From the NCBI GenBank assembly GCA_017996515.1, contig JAGOGU010000045.1, positions 1-9,315 of the forward strand: 9,315 bases of DNA, given 5' to 3'. This DNA comes from Allobrachymonas sp. (GTDB lineage Bacteria > Pseudomonadota > Gammaproteobacteria > Burkholderiales > Burkholderiaceae_C). A model generated the notes under the pieces. That model saw nothing but the letters and a program-made list of their open reading frames with translations, made no database searches and had not been told where the DNA came from. Each line of letters starts with the position of its first letter. Position 1 is the first letter of the stretch. Positions 4,680-9,315 of the stretch are shown in pieces. Position numbers and translations under genes: made by a program.

Positions 4680-7364
4680 ATGGAAAGGCATTATCTTACT
4701 TCTCTGTTGGCGCCCTCCTCCGTGGCTGTTTTTGCAGGCAGCCCGGCGGCGCGCGAGAACGATCCGGCCTATGCCGATGCAGCGCTCTTGTACGATGCCA
4801 TGACATCGGCCCAATACACCGGCCGCATCACTTTCATGGATATCGACACCACGGAAGGTCGGCTGGCCGATCTGGTCAGCACAGGCGCCGATCTGGCCAT
4901 TATTGCCTTACCGCACGACAAAATTGCCACAGCCCTTGAATTGGCTGGCCGCATCAATTGCAAGGCGGCGCTGGTCATCGCCAACGGCATTGGTGCCGAG
5001 CAGGCTGAAAGCCTGCACCACGTTGCCCGCCAGCACGGCATGTGGATGATTGGCCCCAACGGCCGCGGCATTCAGCGCCCCAGGCAGGGGCTGAATGCCA
5101 GTACAGTAGGCCCCTTGGTCAAATCGGGCTCTTTGGCACTGGTCTCGCAGTCTGGCGCATTGACCACCTCCATCGTTGACTGGGCGCAATCCAACCATGT
5201 GTGGTTTTCCAGCCTCATCACACTGGGGCAACACAGCGCCGTGGGCTTGGCGCATGCGCTGGATTTTTTATCCAACGACCCCCACACGCAAAGCATTGTG
5301 GTCTATCTGGAGGGCATTCCAGACGCGCGCCATTTCATGAGCGCCTTGCGCGTAGCTGCCAACAGCAAGCCCGTTGTGGTGCTCAAAGCCGGCCGCAGTG
5401 AAGATGGCAAGCAGGCAGCGCTGACCCACTCGGCTTCCATGGTGGGCAACGATGAAGCTTTTGACGCCGCCCTGCGCCGCGGTGGGGCTGTCCGCATCCG
5501 CTCGTTCAGCGAGCTGTTCTCGGCCGTGCAATGCCTGGCTTCACGCTATCAACCCGTGGGCAACCGACTGGGCATCATCACCAATGGAGGCGGCCCCGGC
5601 GTGTTGGCGGCCGACTGTGCCGCCGATCTGGGCCTGCAATTGGGGCGCCTCAACCAGGAAAGCATCCAGGCGCTGCAACCACAGTTGCTGTCCAAAGCCA
5701 CGTTGGCCGATTTGATTGATCTGTCTGAAGACGCTTCGCCCGAACACTTTGCCGCTGCGCTGACCGCCGCCGCGCGCGCCCCCGAAATCGACGGCATCCT
5801 GGTCATCCAATCCCCCAAGCCGGGCGTGGACATGACGGCATTGGCCCAAGCCATCGCAACTGCACGCAAAAACTGCCACAAGCCCTTGCTGGCCTGTGTC
5901 ATGGGCGGTCAATCGGCAGAAGAGGCGCGCGCGCTGCTGGTAGAAGCCGGCATCCCCACCTTCCGCACGCCCGATACGGCCGTCAACGCTTTTGGCAACA
6001 TCTCGTCTTATTACCGCAACCAACAGTCGCTGCAACAAACGCCGCCGCCCCTTACCCATCTGGCCGCGCCTGATGTAGAAGGTGCACGCATGCTGATTGA
6101 AGGGGTGCTGGCGCAGCGCCGTTATGTGCTGACAGAGATGGAATCCAAAGCCCTGCTGTCAGCCTTTCACATTCCCGTTACACCTACCATTCTGGCGCGC
6201 ACTCCCAGCGAGGCCGTGATGCTGGCCAGCCAACTGGGCTACCCGGTGGCGCTCAAAATCGATTCGCCCGACATTCCGCACAAATCCGATGTCAATGGCG
6301 TAGCCTTGAACGTGATGAACGGCGTGAGCGTGCGCGATATTTTCGAGCGCATGATGAAAAGCATCTCGCGCAAAATGCCCAATGCCCGCATCAATGGCGT
6401 ATCCGTGCAACGCATGGCACGCCAAACACGCGGGCGCGAACTGTATATTGGCATGTCTACCGACGAACCTTTCGGCCCGGTTATCGCCTTTGGCGCCGGC
6501 GGCCTGTCCGTGGAGTTGTACGGTCAACGCTCAATGGAACTGCCGCCGCTCAATCAATTCCTGGCGCGGCAAATGATCGAACACTCCAACGTGGCGCAAA
6601 CCATGGGCGCTTGGCGCGGAGCCAATCCGGTCAATCAAGAGGCGCTGGAGCAAGTCTTGCTGCGCGTTTCTGAAATGGTGTGCGAGTTGCCCCAGCTGCG
6701 CGAGATGGACATCAACCCCATCATCGTCGATGAAAACGGTGCCATCGCAGTAGATGCCCGTATCATCGTCGACAACGTTTCGATGGCGCGGCCCTATCAG
6801 CACCTTTCCATCCTGCCCTACCCCGCGCGCTTTCATCAATCCTGGCCCCTGCCTGGCGACAGCACCTACACGGTGCGCCCTGTCCACCCGGACGACGCCC
6901 AGATGCTGCAGGAGCTGGTGCGCGGACTCAGCCCGGAAAGCCGCTACAACCGCTTTGCCTCCTCCATCACCGAAATGCCGCCGAGCATGCTCTCGCGCCT
7001 TACGCTGATCGACTACGACCGTGAAATGGCCTTGGTAGCCGTTTTGCCAGATACCAAACTGGCCGATGACACCAGCGACAAAAAACCCGACCGCATCATC
7101 GCCGTATCCCGCTACATCACCAATCCTGACAGCAGCAGCTGCGAATTTTCGCTGCTGGTCGCTGACGACTTTGCGGGCAAAGGCATCGGCTCACGCATGA
7201 TGCGCTCCATCATGGACGTAGCACGCGAAAAAGGCCTGAGCGAAATCATCGGCTTGGTACTCGCCAACAACACCGGCATGCTCAGACTCATGACCAGCCT
7301 GGGCTTCAAAATCAGCACCTACGAAGAAGACCCGGACTTCAAAATCGTGACGCATCAACTCTAG
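4680..7364 (+). CDS. Pat-like fusion: NDP-forming acyl-CoA synthetase + GNAT acetyltransferase
   Basis: The frame opens GTG-ATG at 4677-4682. I take the ATG at 4680 because AAGGGG (4666-4671) is then eight bases away; GTG at 4677 is possible. The 894-residue protein has the order of enterobacterial Pat/PatZ (YfiQ). A CoA-binding domain (about 7-140) includes GPNGRG (125-130). Succinyl-CoA-ligase-like domains (about 145-460) carry SQSGAL (156-161) and THSASMVGND with His250 at the phospho-His position. An ATP-grasp domain (about 483-715) contains ALKIDSPDIPHKSD (524-537) and GPVIAFGAGG (599-608). A GNAT domain (about 727-894) has Glu822 before the acetyl-CoA pyrophosphate loop AGKGIG (832-837). 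Pat enzymes acetylate active-site lysines of acyl-CoA synthetases such as Acs, a modification removed by sirtuin deacetylases. Enteric Pat lacks the synthetase His, whereas here the His and surrounding motif look intact, so synthetase activity may persist. Family architecture is secure; the target protein is inferred. Confidence 0.93.
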   Translation: MERHYLTSLLAPSSVAVFAGSPAARENDPAYADAALLYDAMTSAQYTGRITFMDIDTTEGRLADLVSTGADLAIIALPHDKIATALELAGRINCKAALVIANGIGAEQAESLHHVARQHGMWMIGPNGRGIQRPRQGLNASTVGPLVKSGSLALVSQSGALTTSIVDWAQSNHVWFSSLITLGQHSAVGLAHALDFLSNDPHTQSIVVYLEGIPDARHFMSALRVAANSKPVVVLKAGRSEDGKQAALTHSASMVGNDEAFDAALRRGGAVRIRSFSELFSAVQCLASRYQPVGNRLGIITNGGGPGVLAADCAADLGLQLGRLNQESIQALQPQLLSKATLADLIDLSEDASPEHFAAALTAAARAPEIDGILVIQSPKPGVDMTALAQAIATARKNCHKPLLACVMGGQSAEEARALLVEAGIPTFRTPDTAVNAFGNISSYYRNQQSLQQTPPPLTHLAAPDVEGARMLIEGVLAQRRYVLTEMESKALLSAFHIPVTPTILARTPSEAVMLASQLGYPVALKIDSPDIPHKSDVNGVALNVMNGVSVRDIFERMMKSISRKMPNARINGVSVQRMARQTRGRELYIGMSTDEPFGPVIAFGAGGLSVELYGQRSMELPPLNQFLARQMIEHSNVAQTMGAWRGANPVNQEALEQVLLRVSEMVCELPQLREMDINPIIVDENGAIAVDARIIVDNVSMARPYQHLSILPYPARFHQSWPLPGDSTYTVRPVHPDDAQMLQELVRGLSPESRYNRFASSITEMPPSMLSRLTLIDYDREMALVAVLPDTKLADDTSDKKPDRIIAVSRYITNPDSSSCEFSLLVADDFAGKGIGSRMMRSIMDVAREKGLSEIIGLVLANNTGMLRLMTSLGFKISTYEEDPDFKIVTHQL

Positions 7365-7546
7365 GCGCTCGTTCACTTCCTCTTGTTGCCCTGCTGGCAG
7401 CGACTCCCTCCTCGCGGCCAACAGTGGTGCTATGCGCCTGTTGCCTTGTGTACCTGCAGGCTGTTGCTGATATTGCGCCTGCGTATATGTCTGCCGCTGG
7501 TTCAGGACCGAATTCGCCTTTCCTCGCACAAACCACGCTCTTATGC

Positions 7547-7562
7547 ATGCAAAAATTTGCAT
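7547..7562. promoter_or_regulatory. Perfect palindrome upstream of rpoH, candidate operator
   Basis: ATGCAAA (7547-7553) and TTTGCAT (7556-7562) are exact reverse complements separated by AA. The 16-base site lies 18 bases upstream of the putative ECF -35 element. It has the size and symmetry of a dimeric regulator site, but no specific regulator can be named. It is also too short to exclude chance in this AT-rich stretch. Confidence 0.3.
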
Positions 7563-7579
7563 ATTCCTATATTTGTTAC

Positions 7580-7609
7580 GGAATTTTCTCCCTGTTTGAG
7601 CGCTCTATA
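7580..7609 (+). promoter_or_regulatory. Putative ECF/sigma-E-type promoter of rpoH
   Basis: GGAATTT (7580-7586) and TCTATA (7604-7609) are 17 bases apart, with GCGC directly before the -10. The spacing and flanking GCGC are identical to the candidate at 2070-2099. In E. coli, rpoH has a sigma-E promoter (P3) of the same general form, so the position makes biological sense. Transcription would start near 7615, about 70 bases before the ATG. Confidence 0.5.
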
Positions 7610-7626
7610 AGCATGAGTGCTAATAT
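7596..7626 (+). promoter_or_regulatory. Candidate vegetative promoter of rpoH with extended -10
   Basis: TG-C-TAATAT (7618-7626) is a good extended -10 element. The best -35 is TTGAGC (7596-7601), 19 bases upstream, which is long; an extended -10 can work with a weak -35. It would start transcription near 7633, giving a short leader that includes the hairpin at 7638-7666. It overlaps the ECF-like candidate, so the two would compete. Confidence 0.4.
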
Positions 7627-7637
7627 GCTCCAACACC

Positions 7638-7666
7638 AGATGCGTATGCGTCATACATGGGCATCT
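7638..7666 (+). other. Stem-loop in the rpoH 5' leader
   Basis: AGATGC-GTATG (7638-7648) can pair with CATAC (7652-7656) and GCATCT (7661-7666) around a CGT loop, with a four-base ATGG bulge on the 3' side: 11 base pairs in total. It ends eight bases before the TGAAAGGA ribosome-site region. The stem does not cover the ribosome site, so it is not a simple rpoH-type RNA thermometer, but it could influence translation or mRNA stability. Confidence 0.4.
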
Positions 7667-7685
7667 CTCTTCTGAAAGGAAATCA

Positions 7686-8663
7686 ATGGCCGACAAAACA
7701 GTTTTGCCTGCTTGTTCTTCTCCTGCCGCCAGCACTGCCTTGGCCTTGGCTCCGGGCTGGTCTTCAGCCGTTACGCTGCCACCACTGGGCAATCTGGAGG
7801 CTTATATCAGTGCGGTTAACCGCATGCCCATGCTCACGCCTGAGCAGGAGTTGGAGTACGCGCGCAAACTCGTTAGCCACAACGACCTCGAAGCCGCTGG
7901 CCGGCTCGTCATGTCGCACCTGCGGCTGGTCGTTTCCATCTCGCGCCAATACCTGGGCTACGGCCTGCCGCATGGCGACTTGATTCAAGAAGGCAATATC
8001 GGCCTGATGAAGGCCGTACGCCGCTTCGACCCTGAGCAGGGCGTGCGCCTCGTCAGCTACGCCATTCACTGGATCAAAGCCGAAATTCACGAATACATTC
8101 TCAAGAATTGGCGCATGGTCAAAGTGGCCACCACCAAGGCCCAGCGCAAACTGTTCTTCAATCTGCGCAGCAAAAAGCAGAACTTCCGGGCCTCAGCCGC
8201 TCTGGAGGCTGACGATGCCTTCACCCCGCGCGAAAGCCTGAGCGAGCAAGAAATCGACATCATCGCCAAAGACCTGAACGTCAAACGCGAAGACGTCATC
8301 GCCATGGAAACCCGCATGACGGGCGGCGACGTCGTGCTCGACCCCACCCCTGGCGACGATGGCGAACAAGCTTACGGCCCCATTGCCTACCTGTCTGACG
8401 CCCGACACGAGCCTACCGCCGTGATCGAGGCCCAGCAGCGCGATGAAATGGCCAGCACCGGCATTACCGCTGCGCTGGACACGCTGGATGATCGCAGCCG
8501 ACGCATTGTGGAAGAGCGCTGGCTCAAGGTCAATGACGACGGTTCCGGCGGCATGACGCTGCACGAACTGGCGGCCGAATACGGTGTCAGTGCCGAACGC
8601 ATCCGCCAGATCGAGACCGCAGCCATGAAAAAAATGAAAACCGCACTGCTGGCCTATGCCTGA
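7686..8663 (+). CDS. rpoH: RNA polymerase heat-shock sigma factor RpoH (sigma-32)
   Basis: The ATG at 7686 follows AAAGGA (7675-7680) with five-base spacing. An upstream in-frame Met at 7617 lacks a site and lies inside the promoter region. The 325-residue protein directs RNA polymerase to heat-shock promoters. Region 1.2 is near LEAYISAVNRMPMLTPEQE (about 37-55). Region 2 (about 70-145) includes HLRLVVSISRQYLGYG and the RpoH-typical HWIKAEIHEYILKNWRMVKVATTKAQ. The diagnostic RpoH box QRKLFFNLR (153-161) binds core polymerase and influences turnover. Region 4 (about 250-325) ends in the -35-recognition helix-turn-helix TLHELAAEYGVSAERIRQIE. It is somewhat longer than E. coli RpoH (284 residues), with an Ala/Ser/Pro-rich N-terminal extension of ~30 residues. 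Expression is probably set by several promoters upstream; family post-translational control by DnaK and FtsH is expected but not visible. Assignment is firm. Confidence 0.97.
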   Translation: MADKTVLPACSSPAASTALALAPGWSSAVTLPPLGNLEAYISAVNRMPMLTPEQELEYARKLVSHNDLEAAGRLVMSHLRLVVSISRQYLGYGLPHGDLIQEGNIGLMKAVRRFDPEQGVRLVSYAIHWIKAEIHEYILKNWRMVKVATTKAQRKLFFNLRSKKQNFRASAALEADDAFTPRESLSEQEIDIIAKDLNVKREDVIAMETRMTGGDVVLDPTPGDDGEQAYGPIAYLSDARHEPTAVIEAQQRDEMASTGITAALDTLDDRSRRIVEERWLKVNDDGSGGMTLHELAAEYGVSAERIRQIETAAMKKMKTALLAYA

Positions 8664-8686
8664 AAACGCTTTGCACGTGAGCGTTT
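8664..8686 (+). other. Small stem-loop just after rpoH stop codon
   Basis: AAACGCT (8664-8670) pairs with AGCGTTT (8680-8686) around a nine-base loop. It lies 12 bases before the main terminator and has no T-run of its own. It may protect the rpoH mRNA 3' end or assist termination. Confidence 0.4.
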
Positions 8687-8698
8687 GATCTGAACCCA

Positions 8699-8728
8699 GG
8701 GGCTTGTTTTCAACAAGCCCCTTTTCTT
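8699..8728 (+). terminator. rpoH: Intrinsic terminator of rpoH
   Basis: GGGGCTTGTT (8699-8708) and AACAAGCCCC (8712-8721) form a perfect ten-bp stem with a three-base loop TTC, followed by TTTTCTT (8722-8728). This is a textbook rho-independent terminator 35 bases after the rpoH stop, separating rpoH from the DUF3460-scpA unit. Confidence 0.95.
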
Positions 8729-8776
8729 CAGGTCGCGCACGACACCGATCAGCACAACTCCATGCGCTGGCAGAAG

Positions 8777-8805
8777 CTGATACTCTCATAGGCATCATCT
8801 ACAAT
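8777..8805 (+). promoter_or_regulatory. Sigma-70 promoter of the DUF3460-scpA unit
   Basis: CTGATA (8777-8782) as -35 and TACAAT (8800-8805, five of six consensus) as -10 are separated by an ideal 17 bases. It lies just after the rpoH terminator and would start transcription near 8812, about 38 bases before the ATG at 8850. Confidence 0.6.
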
Positions 8806-8849
8806 GAACGTATCCCCAGAGTATTCGGAAGAGGGACATCTTATTTCAC

Positions 8850-9125
8850 ATGGCAGTTCAACCTATGGCCAATATTGTCAACACGCTGCTGCTTGGCGGC
8901 AGCAACTACCAATCAGAGATCACCGGCTTTCTGCATCAGCTGCGGCAACAGGATCCTGGCCTACTCGCACGTCAAAAAAATGGGCATGCCACGCTTTGGC
9001 ACCCCCGGTTCCCGGAAGCAGCGGAGAACCGCACCCTTCAAAAAGGTTTTGAGCTTGCCCGTGTAGCGCAGCAACCTTATGTGTATGCCACCCAAGCGGA
9101 TGAGCCTGAAAAGAGCAGCGCATGA
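8850..9125 (+). CDS. DUF3460-family small protein
   Basis: This 91-residue protein has the DUF3460 signature: SNYQSEITGFLHQLRQQDPGL near 18-38, a GHATLWH stretch near 45-51, and the ending AQQPYVYAT near 73-81. The family is small, soluble, found mainly in Burkholderiales, and of unknown function. The ATG at 8850 is the first Met in frame; its nearest purine-rich site, AGAGGGA (about 8830-8836), is rather far away at 13 bases. A start at the second Met (8865) is possible and would drop five residues. The stop overlaps the start of scpA by four bases (ATGA), so the two proteins are probably translationally coupled. This arrangement hints at a link to chromosome segregation, but that is inference only. 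Confidence 0.85.
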   Translation: MAVQPMANIVNTLLLGGSNYQSEITGFLHQLRQQDPGLLARQKNGHATLWHPRFPEAAENRTLQKGFELARVAQQPYVYATQADEPEKSSA

Positions 9126-9315
9126 CTGCCCGGCTCCCCTTGGTACACGAAGAAACTGCCAACACATCGACCGAAGTAGTCGACCATGTGGCAGTTGCCA
9201 GGCTCTATGGCGAACCTTTGTTCTCGGTTCCGCAAGACCTGTACATTCCGCCAGATGCCCTTGAGATCTTTCTCGAAACCTTCGAGGGGCCGCTTGACGT
9301 CCTGTTGTATCTGAT
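9122..9315 (+). CDS. scpA: Segregation and condensation protein A, 5' part (runs off window)
   Basis: The ATG at 9122 overlaps the DUF3460 stop codon. The frame stays open to the window end, giving 64 codons. After a variable N-terminal tail (about 1-46) comes EIFLETFEGPLDVLLYLI, the conserved ScpA N-terminus (FxGPLDLLLxLI). ScpA is the kleisin subunit of the SMC-ScpA-ScpB condensin, bridging SMC heads in chromosome compaction and segregation. In this partial sequence only the SMC-neck-binding N-terminal region is beginning. The upstream purine-rich AAAAGAG (about 9109-9115), inside the DUF3460 gene, is a modest ribosome site, consistent with coupling. The family call is confident despite the short stretch. 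Confidence 0.9.
   Translation, partial: MTARLPLVHEETANTSTEVVDHVAVARLYGEPLFSVPQDLYIPPDALEIFLETFEGPLDVLLYL

Larger units (their letters stand above)
7365..7685. other. 321-base regulatory region upstream of rpoH
   Basis: No credible gene lies here. The first 180 bases are CT-rich and contain no recognisable terminator for the Pat-like gene, so read-through into rpoH is possible. The 3' half becomes AT-rich and packs several signals: a palindrome at 7547-7562, an ECF-like promoter at 7580-7609, an extended -10 at 7618-7626, a leader hairpin at 7638-7666 and the rpoH ribosome site AAAGGA at 7675-7680. Multiple promoters are typical of rpoH genes. Confidence 0.6.

Noticed and set aside
7617..7685. 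Upstream in-frame start for RpoH adding 23 residues
   Set aside because: It overlaps the extended -10 promoter element and the leader hairpin, lacks a ribosome site, and the added residues are Cys/His-rich and unlike RpoH.
7673..7685. A classical RNA thermometer sequestering the rpoH ribosome site
   Set aside because: No nearby leader segment gives more than about six pairs with AAAGGA. The partially complementary CCTTTC near 7518-7523 lies upstream of all promoter candidates.
8193..8798. 201-codon open frame on the minus strand
   Set aside because: It is antisense to the conserved sigma region 4 of rpoH and crosses its terminator. No ribosome site or domain was seen.
8804..9052. 82-codon open frame overlapping the DUF3460 gene
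   Set aside because: It begins inside the -10 region of the promoter and shares sequence with DUF3460 in another frame. Only the DUF3460 frame shows the family signature and the ATGA overlap with scpA.

Overview
The window looks like chromosomal DNA of a betaproteobacterium, most likely Burkholderiales (Alcaligenaceae or a relative). I infer this from the GC-rich coding sequence, a DUF3460 gene overlapping scpA, a stand-alone SWIB-domain protein, and the style of the RpoH, Pat-like and LTXXQ proteins. No database search was possible, so family names rest on motifs read by eye. I found no tRNA, rRNA, CRISPR array, transposase or phage gene.

Layout. (1) Positions 1-2023, plus strand: the 3' part of a polysaccharide-deacetylase-fold hydrolase, then a 96-residue protein beginning MCGLCG, then a COG0523/CobW GTPase (metallochaperone family). 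The last two genes are tightly coupled. Two hairpins lie between the deacetylase and the small gene. (2) 2070-2796: a secreted LTXXQ (Spy/CpxP-like) protein, preceded by an ECF/sigma-E-like promoter candidate and followed by a perfect bidirectional terminator. (3) 2836-3126, minus strand: a 96-residue SWIB protein converging on that terminator. (4) 3495-4466, minus strand: an EamA/DMT-family permease. (5) 4680-7364, plus strand: an 894-residue Pat-like protein with an NDP-forming acyl-CoA synthetase part fused to a C-terminal GNAT acetyltransferase. It is divergent from the permease, and a strong inverted repeat lies between the two. (6) 7365-8721: a 321-base regulatory region, rpoH (heat-shock sigma factor) and its terminator. 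(7) 8777-9315: a sigma-70 promoter, a DUF3460 gene and the 5' end of scpA, which overlap by four bases.

Two signals deserve the most attention. First, the deacetylase / MCGLCG protein / COG0523 GTPase set looks like a functional module in which the GTPase could deliver metal to the hydrolase or the small protein. Its real function is unknown to me. Second, the same promoter-like pattern, GGAAYTW-N17-TCTAT with GCGC just before the -10, occurs upstream of both the Spy/CpxP-like gene and rpoH. This suggests one extracytoplasmic sigma factor links envelope stress to the heat-shock regulon here.
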